A stretch of 21,764 bases of DNA from Candidatus Vogelbacteria bacterium (GCA_016201425.1 JACQCW010000017.1:1-21764); one strand, 5' to 3'. Shown: positions 6,165 through 13,448, counted from the stretch's first letter. Notes: generated from the sequence alone by a model not told the origin. Made by a program: numbers and translations.

Positions 6165-7679
6165 ATGGTTGGAAGATATTGGACTTTTGCCTTGGTGGCA
6201 CTTTTGCTGCTTACGTCCATTCCGAGTGATCTGTTCGCCGGTAAGGGCGGTGCAATCAAGGGTGGTCGGAGTAGTGCTAGTGCTTCGTTTGGGCCGAAAG
6301 TGACGACCCTGAAGGTTCGTGCACCTGCGAAGGTGTCTGTGACGCCAGAAGTGAAGGTGCAATCGAGGGACGTTCTTGGTCGGTACACGAGTAGCGATAC
6401 TCCTGCACAGACTCCGAAGAAGCCTACGAAGCCGATTGTGAATTCGCTTCCGGCGAACACACAGCCTTTGGCAGCTACAAAGTATGATTCGGCCGCAGCG
6501 AATGCGGCTCGTGCTGAAGAGTCCAAGCGTGCTTACCAGGCAGAGCTGGCTGCGAAGGCTCAGGTTGAAGCGGCAAAAGTTCGGGCTGCTCAGGTGGTAG
6601 CTCAAGCACAGGCACGTGCGGCCCAAGCGGTAGAGGTTGCGAAACTTCAAGAGTCTCAGCGACAAGCTGCTGCGCTCCGAGCAGCTCAGGCAGCGAAGGT
6701 TGCTAGGGATCAGGCGCGGGCCGCGGCTATCGAGGCGAAGTGTCAGCAGTCGTTGGCAGCATATCGTGCTGCTCATCCTCTGCCGATTCCTCCCAAGATT
6801 ATTGTCGTAGAGCGTCCGGTCGTTCATCAGAATGTGATTGTAGACGTGAATGTGGTACGTGGTTTCGATTCTGTTGTTTGGGAAAGGAATCATCGTGACC
6901 GTTATGGTCGCTTCTCTACGCCCAATTACCGGGCCCCGATCGTTATTCGGTCGTGCTATCATGACAACATTGATTCGCTGTTCTATCGAAGTCTTCTTGC
7001 GATGTCAGCCATTGACCAAGCAAATTGGGCGTGGAGACATCAGAGGGAGCTTGATCGTCAGAGGCTCGATGATCTTCGTACGAATGCTCAGTTTTCGGCT
7101 ACATACAATGCCCTCGCGGCGGCGAATGTGGCCCAGGACTTGAGTTATCAGCCTAAGGGTGTTTCGGCGGCTGATGTCTACAATGAGACCTACTTGAAAG
7201 AGCAGGCTAAGTTGCAGGCTAAACATGATGCTGAAGTTACGGCTCAGCAAAAGTTTGATGCAGAGCAGAAGGCTAAGCAGGATGCTTATGCAGTTCAGCA
7301 GGCGAAGTATGAGGCGGATTTGAAGATTGCAGCTCAAAAAGCCGCGGCGGACTCAGTGGCTCAGCAGCCGGTGGTTGTAGATCAACAGCCGACAGCGGCT
7401 GAGCAGGAACTGGTCCGTCAGAATGAGGCTGTGCGACGGGAGTTGGCTGAGTCACAGAGACAACAGCAGGCCTATGCTGCGCAGCTCGCGTTGCAGAACG
7501 CCAACCAACAGGACGCCCAGCGAAAGGTTGAAGTAACCAAGCAGATCTCAACAGCACAGGATCAGAATAAGCAGAGTGAAGGCCACGGCTTTCTCTACTA
7601 CGTGTTCTTGACCTTGGTTGTATGTGGTCTTGGATACTTTCTGATCTTCAGGCTGAAGATCGTTCCTTCGAAGGACTAA
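6165..7679 (+). CDS. secreted, C-terminally anchored Ala/Gln-rich coiled-coil protein
   Basis: 504 residues from ATG 6165, chosen because AAGGAG lies 8 nt upstream and the product then begins with a signal peptide (MVGRYWTFALVALLLLTSIP, likely cut after LFA near 25). A Lys/Gly/Ser/Pro-rich linker follows, then an Ala/Gln/Arg/Glu helix-rich stretch (about 110-205), a more globular centre with RFSTPNYRAPIVIRSCYHDN (about 215-330), and a second long Ala/Gln coiled coil (about 345-465). One C-terminal membrane span (FLYYVFLTLVVCGLGYFLIF, about 475-494) ends in a short basic tail. Topology would place the coiled coils outside with a C-terminal anchor. No family recognised; a surface or envelope structural role is inference. 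Low-complexity composition makes chance matches likely in searches. Confidence 0.8.
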   Translation: MVGRYWTFALVALLLLTSIPSDLFAGKGGAIKGGRSSASASFGPKVTTLKVRAPAKVSVTPEVKVQSRDVLGRYTSSDTPAQTPKKPTKPIVNSLPANTQPLAATKYDSAAANAARAEESKRAYQAELAAKAQVEAAKVRAAQVVAQAQARAAQAVEVAKLQESQRQAAALRAAQAAKVARDQARAAAIEAKCQQSLAAYRAAHPLPIPPKIIVVERPVVHQNVIVDVNVVRGFDSVVWERNHRDRYGRFSTPNYRAPIVIRSCYHDNIDSLFYRSLLAMSAIDQANWAWRHQRELDRQRLDDLRTNAQFSATYNALAAANVAQDLSYQPKGVSAADVYNETYLKEQAKLQAKHDAEVTAQQKFDAEQKAKQDAYAVQQAKYEADLKIAAQKAAADSVAQQPVVVDQQPTAAEQELVRQNEAVRRELAESQRQQQAYAAQLALQNANQQDAQRKVEVTKQISTAQDQNKQSEGHGFLYYVFLTLVVCGLGYFLIFRLKIVPSKD

Positions 7680-7694
7680 TCTAACAGTAGTTAA

Positions 7695-7728
7695 GGCCGT
7701 CGTATTCTTTAAAAAGAGTACGACGGCC
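7695..7728 (+). promoter_or_regulatory. intergenic 10-bp hairpin without U-tract
   Basis: GGCCGTCGTA (7695-7704) pairs with TACGACGGCC (7719-7728), extended by CTTT/AAAG inside. It is followed by ATAATAAAAAAAGGAG, that is, A-rich and then the SD of the next gene, not T. I read it as an mRNA-stabilising or processing hairpin, not a terminator. No new promoter is seen here, so 6165 and 7753 are probably cotranscribed. Confidence 0.6.
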
Positions 7729-7752
7729 ATAATAAAAAAAGGAGAAATTAAA

Positions 7753-8490
7753 GTGAGTGAGGGTAAGAAGACATTGGCACAAGTGATTTACAACTTGTTG
7801 AATCCAAAACCAGTTGTCCTGGAGAGCAAAATTTACAATCCTCTGCCGGGAAAGGCGCGTCGTGGTGATACGCTGAGGATCAGCGATTGTCTTGCTGTCT
7901 CCCCCGAGACTGCACTCGAAATTGTTGAGATCGACGAGTATCGCCGCGTCGAGGCAGGCAAAGTCTTTCTGTCGGTCGATTATCTGTGCAAATGGATGAA
8001 CGGCGACACGGAGGATTGGTTGACCGTCAGGCTGAGTCCGGGTGACTCTGGTCCTGACAGCATCGATGCACTGGTTCTCCTGAAGGATTGGGATGGATCG
8101 TACAAGGACAAGTGGGTCAAGCGCCTCCTTGAGGTGGAGTTGCCTACTGGTCTTTATAAGGTTCATGATCCCGAGGATCAGCGAAAGATTCTGAAGACCT
8201 TTAATCGTCCTGTTCCTGGACTTACGGATCCGTACAATGTGACGGTTCGCGAAGTCAAGACTGGTTCGAATGATATCTCTTCTTACAATTCCCAGTACTG
8301 GGATTTCGTGAGAAATCTTTCGGAAGAGGAGGGTGGTGGTCAGGAGTTCTATTTCGTGGAGGCCGACATCGATTGGGAGAATGATACCAATTCGACTAGG
8401 CTGATGAGGGCCTATGTGGCCCAGCCGATCACCCTGTCTAGTATCGAGCTCATCAAGACGGCAGATTTGCTCGACGCTCAGAAGGCCTGA
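7753..8490 (+). CDS. hypothetical protein, 245 aa
   Basis: Starts at GTG 7753 with AAAGGAG 8 nt upstream. No signal peptide or membrane segment, so probably cytoplasmic. The first 110 residues are beta-rich (KARRGDTLRISD, LEIVEIDEYRRVEAGKVFLSVDYLCKWM, DWLTVRLSPGD) and vaguely recall DUF4178-like domains, which have a Gly-Asp entry and a W-L-x-V motif; this is weak. The second half is acidic and mixed. It is the last gene before a strong terminator and shares GC-leaning codons and the strong SD with the coiled-coil gene, so a functional link to that membrane protein is possible. No function assigned. Confidence 0.75.
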   Translation: MSEGKKTLAQVIYNLLNPKPVVLESKIYNPLPGKARRGDTLRISDCLAVSPETALEIVEIDEYRRVEAGKVFLSVDYLCKWMNGDTEDWLTVRLSPGDSGPDSIDALVLLKDWDGSYKDKWVKRLLEVELPTGLYKVHDPEDQRKILKTFNRPVPGLTDPYNVTVREVKTGSNDISSYNSQYWDFVRNLSEEEGGGQEFYFVEADIDWENDTNSTRLMRAYVAQPITLSSIELIKTADLLDAQKA

Positions 8491-8521
8491 TCAGTATATC
8501 CTTAATTAGTTTTTGAGTAGT

Positions 8522-8560
8522 GCCCCGATATCCATAAAAATGGAGTCGGGGCCTTTTTTT
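8522..8560 (+). terminator. Rho-independent terminator
   Basis: GCCCCGA (8522-8528) with TCGGGGC (8546-8552), inner TCCAT/ATGGA stem with AAAA loop, and a 7-T run (8554-8560). Confidence 0.9.
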
Positions 8561-8593
8561 ACTAATTTATTTTGAGATAAGTAGAGTATTTGG

Positions 8594-8621
8594 TTGAAAT
8601 TTATTATAAAAGTGTTACTAT
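8594..8621 (+). promoter_or_regulatory. promoter of tRNA-Lys
   Basis: TTGAAA (8594-8599), 16-nt spacer, TACTAT (8616-8621). The predicted start is about 10 nt before the mature tRNA. Confidence 0.6.
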
Positions 8622-8638
8622 GTCTCAGTACTAAATTT

Positions 8639-8711
8639 GCGCCCATAGCTCAGTTGGTAGAGCAATCGCCTCTTAAGCGAAGGGTCGTAGGTTCGAATCC
8701 TACTGGGCGCA
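8639..8711 (+). tRNA. tRNA-Lys (anticodon CUU)
   Basis: Complete cloverleaf: acceptor GCGCCCA/TGGGCGC, D-stem GCTC/GAGC with AGTTGGTA loop, anticodon loop CTCTTAA giving CUU, 5-nt variable loop, T-stem GTAGG/CCTAC with TTCGAAT, discriminator A. The anticodon stem has one A-A mismatch at its outer pair (27-43). CCA is not encoded (ACCC follows). Confidence 0.93.
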
Positions 8712-8712
8712 C
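8691..8712 (+). repeat. direct repeat, tRNA copy (att-like site)
   Basis: The 22 bases from the T-stem to one base past the tRNA recur exactly at 8820-8841. A 22-base exact repeat is far beyond chance in this window. Duplicated tRNA 3' ends are the usual footprint of tyrosine-integrase elements. Confidence 0.7.
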
Positions 8713-8819
8713 CCTGAGAAAAGCAATTTATTGCTTTTTGTTAGGATTTGAAGACCTTTTGAGAATTTTTGTGAGCATAAGCGAAACAAAAAGTCCAAAA
8801 GGTGTACTGAACATGTAAT

Positions 8820-8841
8820 GTTCGAATCCTACTGGGCGCAC
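8820..8841 (+). repeat. direct repeat, displaced copy of the tRNA-Lys 3' end
   Basis: Exact copy of 8691-8712. The 107 nt between the copies show no tRNA 5' half and no gene, so either a very short remnant lies between the sites or the element runs to the right with its other end beyond the window. The overlapping GAACAT-GTA-ATGTTC (8809-8823) is a short inverted repeat. Confidence 0.7.
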
Positions 8842-8850
8842 AACATCAAT

Positions 8851-9186
8851 ATGGAATTACCACCAAAACCAAAGATATCAAAAATAGAAGATTCTGAATT
8901 TATAAAAAAAATTAGAGAAGATTTTGCTATAAGTTATGAAACTTATTTTACGAAGGACGTTGGAAGAGCTCTTGATGATTTTGAGATAGCTATTCTCAAT
9001 AAAATTCGAGCTGGTAGCAAATTATATGTATCTGCATGGCTTGAGGATATGTTTGCAAATGTCTGTGTTAAGGATAAGGTTCGAACCATGGAGGAAATTG
9101 ATAAATTGAAGGAGATGTTTTTTGATTTTTCTCTTGCTGACAACCCAACGACCACTTACACTCGTCACGGCAAGACCGGGCTTTAA
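8851..9186 (+). CDS. hypothetical protein, 111 aa
   Basis: Starts MELPPKPKISK at ATG 8851. The frame is open back to an ATG at 8818, but those 11 codons translate the duplicated tRNA 3' end (FESYWAH), so the later start is preferred. Neither has a good SD. The product is helical and charged (FIKKIREDFAISYETYFTKDVGRALDDFEIAILNKI) with no membrane segment and no recognised family. AT-rich codons resemble the secA operon. It lies right after the att-like repeat, so it could belong to an inserted element. Confidence 0.6.
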   Translation: MELPPKPKISKIEDSEFIKKIREDFAISYETYFTKDVGRALDDFEIAILNKIRAGSKLYVSAWLEDMFANVCVKDKVRTMEEIDKLKEMFFDFSLADNPTTTYTRHGKTGL

Positions 9187-9202
9187 AATTTTCTAATAAA
9201 AT

Positions 9203-9226
9203 TCCCGAGCCACTGTCAGCGCGGGA
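9203..9226 (-). terminator. terminator of the cupin gene
   Basis: On the minus strand TCCCG (9226-9222) pairs with CGGGA (9207-9203), extended by GC/GC after one mismatch, and is followed by ATTTTATT. It lies 11 nt after the cupin stop. Confidence 0.5.
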
Positions 9227-9237
9227 TGTTATCGATA

Positions 9238-9594
9238 TTATTTTCTCCACAGGATAATTTTTTCTTTCTGGACCGGAGTTTCTTGCATGGGTGGCATTTC
9301 TGTGTGAAGGGTTATTGTGGGTGAGTCACTTTTATTGCTGAGCTCGTGAGCCTCAAGACTTCCGTCAGTTAACACTTGTCCGTCGTAATATATATTTGAA
9401 ATACTTTCGCTAAATTTGTCTCCAATTTTATCAAAATGTGTTTCCGTAATTTGACCTTGCAAAACTTTAGTCAGACTAATGTGGCTTCCACTGTGGTAGT
9501 GGATTATTCCATGATCTCCAGGTTGCCATGTTAGCGTAAAGATAACAATGTCTTTGTTGCGAAAGAGAATTTTCTTATTTGGTTCTTGCGACAT
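9238..9594 (-). CDS. cysteine-dioxygenase-like cupin protein
   Basis: 118 residues with a single cupin fold resembling the cysteine dioxygenase family. Metal ligands are visible: WQPGDHGIIHYHSGSH gives His32 and His34, and SLEAHEL gives the third His (83). The surrounding KVLQGQITETHFD matches the family's conserved VL.G...ET..D region, and SPTITLHTEMPP matches the C-terminal strand. Bacterial cysteine dioxygenases are about 190 residues, so this is a short version. The substrate could be a thiol other than cysteine. SD AAAGGAGG lies 7 nt before the ATG. It is divergent from the 9757 operon, with 162 nt between the starts. Confidence 0.7.
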   Translation of the reverse strand: MSQEPNKKILFRNKDIVIFTLTWQPGDHGIIHYHSGSHISLTKVLQGQITETHFDKIGDKFSESISNIYYDGQVLTDGSLEAHELSNKSDSPTITLHTEMPPMQETPVQKEKIILWRK

Positions 9595-9683
9595 GATAGG
9601 CCTCCTTTTTGATGATCAGATTTCTGTTTTAATTTTCTCACAGCATATAAATAATAGCAACGCCAACCTTCTTTGATAATTGA

Positions 9684-9712
9684 TTGACGGTGCGAAGTAA
9701 AAGATGTAGTTT
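9684..9712 (+). promoter_or_regulatory. promoter of the AAA-associated operon
   Basis: TTGACG (9684-9689), 17-nt spacer, TAGTTT (9707-9712). The predicted start falls in GGTGTACTGAACAT, a 14-mer also found at 8801-8814. Confidence 0.5.
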
Positions 9713-9756
9713 CAGGGTGTACTGAACATTGATAACTTACTGGAAAGGAGCCTAAA

Positions 9757-10416
9757 ATGCCCTGCAATATCGGTTTTAAGACATATCAGGAAGTGTATCT
9801 TCCCGTTCCACAGCCCAAGAAGCTTACCAAAAAGGTTGAAGCGCCGAAGCTTAATGTTGACCTACTGGATAAGCTCGGTGAGACCACACCCCAATTTGTT
9901 GACTGGTTTACCGAACTTGATTCAAAGAGTCTTCTTGACTTCGCTCTTGAGGAAACTCTTAAGGGTAAGAAGCTTGATGGGTTCAGTTTTGCTATTGAGG
10001 ACGGATTTGTGGTCTCTAAGACCAAGTACTCTGGCGATGCTGAAAAGCAGAAAGTTGAGAAGGTAATCGACAAGATCATGAACGAGTTCCAAATGAGGAC
10101 TCTCAAGATTGTTGCCGAGCTTCTTGAATTCGAGACGGTCATCAGTGTGAATTCGGGAGAGGTTATAATCGAGGGCGAGAAACAGAATCCCGATAATAAT
10201 CAGGTATCGCGGTATCTAAAGATTACGCGGCGTGCTGATGGTAATAGTGAAATCATGTTTGAACACTATTCGTCTAAGGAGGCACTGACTGAAGATCGGG
10301 CTAAGTTTACCATTCTGGCTCAAAAGTTTGGCGTGCCGATTGACTTCACTTTGTCACGGCCAGTCGGTCAGCCGATTTCTACCGGAGTTACCCATAAGGA
10401 TCATTTGAGACACTAA
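9757..10416 (+). CDS. unknown protein paired with the AAA-like gene
   Basis: 219 residues; AAAGGAG 7 nt before the ATG fixes the start. N-terminal segment is Pro/Lys-rich (VPQPKKLTKKVEAPK), then an acidic helical part (LLDKLGETTPQFVDWFTEL), a beta region (LDGFSFAIEDGFVVSKTKY), a long helix (KQKVEKVIDKIMNEFQMRTLKIVAELLEF) and a beta C-terminus (ETVISVNSGEVIIEGEK). Its position directly before a Ycf46-type AAA gene recalls operons where small DUF1257 (Ycf35-type) or DUF2997 proteins accompany such ATPases. The helix followed by an ISVNSGEVIIEGE strand is compatible with that, but I cannot assign the family. There are 19 nt and no terminator before the next gene, so they are almost certainly cotranscribed. 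Confidence 0.8.
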   Translation: MPCNIGFKTYQEVYLPVPQPKKLTKKVEAPKLNVDLLDKLGETTPQFVDWFTELDSKSLLDFALEETLKGKKLDGFSFAIEDGFVVSKTKYSGDAEKQKVEKVIDKIMNEFQMRTLKIVAELLEFETVISVNSGEVIIEGEKQNPDNNQVSRYLKITRRADGNSEIMFEHYSSKEALTEDRAKFTILAQKFGVPIDFTLSRPVGQPISTGVTHKDHLRH

Positions 10417-10435
10417 GAAAGGAAGGATAAGAAAG

Positions 10436-12076
10436 ATGCCCAAAAAAAAGAAGGGGACCAAGCGTAAGTCCGATATTCAAAAGTATCAGACACTCGAAGA
10501 GATTATTAGGGAAAAGGGCGGAGAAGCTGTCTTGCCCGCATGGTTTACCGACGACCTTCTTGGTTCACGTAAGGCCGGCATCTCATCGGTGTTTGTGCTT
10601 TATGGTGATACCCAGGGACTATTTCCGAATCCGAACGCGGATGATAATGAGGTAGATTATCTTGAGCTTAACAGTTTCCTATCGAAAATTGCTGATGGCG
10701 TTGAGATGGCAATATTCTATGATATCGCAAGTGGTCCGCAATTTTTGAGTCCAGAAATGTCGGCTAAGTTTAAGAAGCTTTCAGGTCTTAAGGAAGAGGT
10801 CGCTTCGGATCCTGATACGAAGCCTAATCCGGTTACAGAAGCCAAAGCTAAGCTCGCGTCTAAGAAACCAATTCCTAAGGAGCCAGAACTTTGTCTGCCT
10901 TTAATCGAGAATGTTTTGAAGGAGCAGGAAAAGACTATGGTTGTCATTAACTCTGCTCACTTTGTTTTTCCATCTACGGCTAACGGTTTTCTTCCACAGA
11001 ACGAGCGAGTTAATATCGAACGTATCAAGAATTGGGCAATGGATGACTTCATTCGTGACAACAAGAGCATTGTTATTCTGATATCTCCTCAATTGGCGGA
11101 TATATCTCCCGAATTGAGACGAGCGGGTGGTGGTATCTCTTCTGTTCTAATTCCCAAGCCCGATGATGATTCCAGGGCGACATTTATTGCAACGGAGCTT
11201 GCTGCAACTCCCGAATTGAAACTTTCTACTGGTATCAAGGAGTTTACAATTGCAACCCAGGGCTTGAACTTGAGCCAGACGAGAGAGATTTTTCTTCGCG
11301 CGGTGAGTGAAGGCAAGGAAGTTGATTTGGGATTTATCAAGAAGAAAAAAAATGAGATCTTTATGGAAGAGCATGGTGACCTTCTTGAGATTGTTGAAGT
11401 AGAGCATGGTCTTGAGGCCGTCGGAGGGATGGAGCCATTTAAGAAAGCAATTCGAAATATTATTGACGATGTGATTAGAGGCGAGACCAGACGTGATTGG
11501 ATGATGCTTCTGTCAGATCCTAAGATGGTGGGCAAGATCCTCGTGATTAATTGTACTAATCGCATTGACCGGATTGATGCTGCGCTTAAGCGGGATGGAC
11601 GGTCTGATGAACGTTGGCTCTTTCCAATGCCTTCTGTATCTGAACTTGAGAAGATTTTTGTGGTCATGTTTGATAAGCTAGAGAAAATCCCGACTGACAT
11701 TAAGGATTTCAAACTGTTCGCTAAGATGGTTGATGGGGTCTCGGGTGCGAACGTAAGGAAGATTGTGAAGAAAGCCTTTGCCCTTGCTGGAAGGGCAGGA
11801 GCTGAGAAGGTTGGCGAGGAGCATCTGAAAGCGGCAATTGCGGATTTCATCCCGAACGCTAGCCAGAAGGATATCGACTTAATGCATATACTCGGTATTC
11901 TTGAGTCTTCGTCTCGCGAGATGTTGCCAGCGAATACACTTGAAATAGTGGTGTCTGCGGTCAAGAGAAATCTAGTACCGGATCTTGGTCAGTTGGTTGA
12001 TAGGATTAAGGAAAATAAAATCATCCCTGGACTCGACGAGGAACTGGCGAAGCTTGCTCAGGCGACAGTTGGGTGA
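10436..12076 (+). CDS. Ycf46-type AAA protein lacking Walker A and B
   Basis: 546 residues. The N-terminal half follows the Ycf46-type non-ATPase domain: VFVLYGDTQGLF near 52-63, AHFVFPS, then IVILISPQLADISPELRR (212-229) and a GLNLSQTREIFLRAV helix. From LLEIVEVEHGLEAVGGMEPFKK (about 316-337) it enters a AAA domain. After DVIRGE (residue 350) it jumps to RRDWMMLLSDPKMVGKILVINCTNRID, which is the region after Walker B: sensor-1 Asn375, ALKRDGRSDER with candidate arginine fingers, then the helical lid and about 100 extra residues. No GxxxxGKT or DExD box exists anywhere, so about 80-100 expected residues are absent, in frame. It probably cannot hydrolyse ATP and may act as an adaptor. SD AAGGAAGGA. 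Confidence 0.82.
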   Translation: MPKKKKGTKRKSDIQKYQTLEEIIREKGGEAVLPAWFTDDLLGSRKAGISSVFVLYGDTQGLFPNPNADDNEVDYLELNSFLSKIADGVEMAIFYDIASGPQFLSPEMSAKFKKLSGLKEEVASDPDTKPNPVTEAKAKLASKKPIPKEPELCLPLIENVLKEQEKTMVVINSAHFVFPSTANGFLPQNERVNIERIKNWAMDDFIRDNKSIVILISPQLADISPELRRAGGGISSVLIPKPDDDSRATFIATELAATPELKLSTGIKEFTIATQGLNLSQTREIFLRAVSEGKEVDLGFIKKKKNEIFMEEHGDLLEIVEVEHGLEAVGGMEPFKKAIRNIIDDVIRGETRRDWMMLLSDPKMVGKILVINCTNRIDRIDAALKRDGRSDERWLFPMPSVSELEKIFVVMFDKLEKIPTDIKDFKLFAKMVDGVSGANVRKIVKKAFALAGRAGAEKVGEEHLKAAIADFIPNASQKDIDLMHILGILESSSREMLPANTLEIVVSAVKRNLVPDLGQLVDRIKENKIIPGLDEELAKLAQATVG

Positions 12077-12101
12077 AGAGAACTAAGTAAAAAGTATGTT
12101 A

Positions 12102-12129
12102 CCCCCTGATTTATTTCAGGGGGTTTTTT
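12102..12129 (+). terminator. Rho-independent terminator
   Basis: CCCCCTGA (12102-12109), loop TTTATT, TCAGGGGG (12116-12123), then six T. It ends the 9757-12076 transcript. Confidence 0.9.
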
Positions 12130-12145
12130 GATGCCTGTCAATATC

Positions 12146-12173
12146 TTTACAATATGATAAATATTTGTAGTAT
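12146..12173 (+). promoter_or_regulatory. promoter of the first VWA gene
   Basis: TTTACA (12146-12151), 16-nt spacer, TAGTAT (12168-12173), giving a leader of about 80 nt. Confidence 0.5.
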
Positions 12174-12210
12174 CAGAACTGAAGATGGTACGTTGATAAA
12201 TTACTTTACT

Positions 12211-12247
12211 TGGACACTAAGTGTCCACAACCCCGATAATATTCGGG
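12211..12247 (+). promoter_or_regulatory. leader palindrome and second hairpin before the SD
   Basis: TGGACACT-A-AGTGTCCA (12211-12227) is a perfect 8+1+8 palindrome. CCCGA (12232-12236) and TCGGG (12243-12247) form a second hairpin that ends immediately before AAAGGAGG. Both lie inside the predicted 5' UTR, so they could be a protein-binding operator or RNA hairpins controlling access to the SD. Confidence 0.6.
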
Positions 12248-12259
12248 AAAGGAGGATTT

Positions 12260-13381
12260 ATGGGCGGCGGCGGTGACTATTATGATAGAGATGTGACTCC
12301 GACTTATAATCGTCAGCAGACCGGTAAGGGTTATTCAAATATTGCGGAGGAGCTGACATCGAGGACTAATGCTGATCCGTCATTGTTTCCTCTGGATCGA
12401 TCCATCAGAACCCTGTCAAAATATCCTGTTGGTTGGATCTTTGACGAGACTGGTTCGATGGGGAAACTTCCTAAGATTCTTGTCGATAAGGCTGCGATGG
12501 TCGTTGGTGAGGTGTCTAGGAATCGTTATCTAGATGCGCCAGAGTTTTGTGTTGCGGCAGTAGGTGATGTCGAACCTGGTGCGGAAGAAGCTCCAGTTCA
12601 AGTGGGTGAGTTCTGTGTGCCCAAGAGTTTAGATGAATGGTTTAAACGTATTTATCTAGAGGGTAAGGGTGGTGGTCAGGCACGGGAGTCTTACGAATTG
12701 ATGGCATTTTTCTGGGCCAATAAATGCGATATGCCGAATGCTACCTGCCCAATCCTGATTATCACCGGTGACGAAGGATTTAGGGAGACAATCCCAACCA
12801 AAACTCTTAATGTCATGTTTGGTGGGACGAATGAATCTGTAACAGCTAAGCAGGTCTTTAAAACGTTGCTCGAAAAGTTTAAGGGTAACGTAGTTCACAT
12901 TCGTCGTGACTGTAGTGATGGTTACGGGCCTGCTCTTAATAAAAAAATTTTGAAGCAGTGGACCGAAACTCTTGGAGAGGGCAGAATTGTAGCTCTTGAA
13001 AGCGATCTGGCTATTGGTGATCTTGTTGTTGGCACGATTGCTCTTTTGTCTGGTTCGCGCACATTAGTTGAGTATATGGAAGATGTGAGGAATAGGCCAC
13101 TGACGCTCGGTAACACAAAGTTTGAGCCGCAGTCTCCTGAGAGAATCGCGGAGATCGAGAGAGCTCTTGTTGCTCTTGATGGATACTGTGAGGAGAAGTT
13201 TGGCGGGAAGCGCGGGCGAGGAAGTAAGTACGATCTGACACCCATGTTTGGCGATGTTTCACTAGATGACGTTCTTCCAAAGAAAGTCAAAAAGTCTAAG
13301 GCCGAAAAAGAGAAGGCCAACGACAAGCCGGAAAAGAGTGAGAAAACTGGCAAGAAAAAGCCAGGTAAGTTGTTCAGCTAG
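12260..13381 (+). CDS. VWA-domain protein with MIDAS motif (paralogue 1)
   Basis: 373 residues; AAAGGAGG fixes ATG 12260 and excludes the in-frame GTG at 12221 inside the palindrome. The von Willebrand A fold begins with VGWIFDETGSMGKL, a MIDAS metal site (D62-x-T-G-S-M). Further landmarks are FCVAAVGDVEPG, YLEGKGGGQARESYELM (a Gly-rich MIDAS loop) and PILIITGDEGF. The last 50 residues are a Lys/Glu-rich linker ending GKKKPGKLFS. The same landmarks in the same order and nearly the same tail occur in the minus-strand gene at 14929. VWA proteins commonly work with AAA ATPases; the gene just upstream is a AAA remnant. No signal peptide, so cytoplasmic. The partner and metal are unknown. Confidence 0.82.
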   Translation: MGGGGDYYDRDVTPTYNRQQTGKGYSNIAEELTSRTNADPSLFPLDRSIRTLSKYPVGWIFDETGSMGKLPKILVDKAAMVVGEVSRNRYLDAPEFCVAAVGDVEPGAEEAPVQVGEFCVPKSLDEWFKRIYLEGKGGGQARESYELMAFFWANKCDMPNATCPILIITGDEGFRETIPTKTLNVMFGGTNESVTAKQVFKTLLEKFKGNVVHIRRDCSDGYGPALNKKILKQWTETLGEGRIVALESDLAIGDLVVGTIALLSGSRTLVEYMEDVRNRPLTLGNTKFEPQSPERIAEIERALVALDGYCEEKFGGKRGRGSKYDLTPMFGDVSLDDVLPKKVKKSKAEKEKANDKPEKSEKTGKKKPGKLFS

Positions 13382-13394
13382 ATAGGGATTAAGT

Positions 13395-13421
13395 GGCCCG
13401 TCCCTAAAACTGGGGCGGGCC
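13395..13421 (+). terminator. GC-rich intergenic hairpin, possible attenuator
   Basis: GGCCCGTCCC (13395-13404) pairs with GGGGCGGGCC (13412-13421), 10 bp with one G-U, 7-nt loop. The following TAAATATTT is only a weak U-tract, so partial readthrough from the VWA gene into the PurA-like gene is likely. No separate promoter is seen for the latter. Confidence 0.6.
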
Positions 13422-13448
13422 TAAATATTTAAAGAGGGTGATGAAAAG

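Noticed and set aside
6033..6962. 309-aa minus-strand frame opposite the coiled-coil gene
   Set aside because: Arg/Leu/Ser-rich shadow of an Ala/Gln-rich gene; no SD, no domain, and the plus frame has promoter, SD, signal peptide and anchor.
8594..8818. 74-aa frame across the tRNA (APIAQLVEQSPLKRRVVGSNPTGRT)
   Set aside because: This is the translation of a tRNA gene, a known annotation artefact.
8713..8819. Decayed second tRNA-Lys between the direct repeats
   Set aside because: GAGCA and TAAGCGAA recur in order near 8773-8785, but no acceptor or D-stem is recognisable, so the similarity is probably chance.
8801..9729. 14-mer GGTGTACTGAACAT repeated at 8801 and 9716
   Set aside because: About one such 14-mer repeat is expected by chance in a window this size, so it is noted only as context for the promoter at 9684.
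11089..11964. 291-aa minus-strand frame opposite the AAA-like gene
   Set aside because: Ser/Ile-rich antisense shadow; the plus frame carries recognisable AAA motifs.
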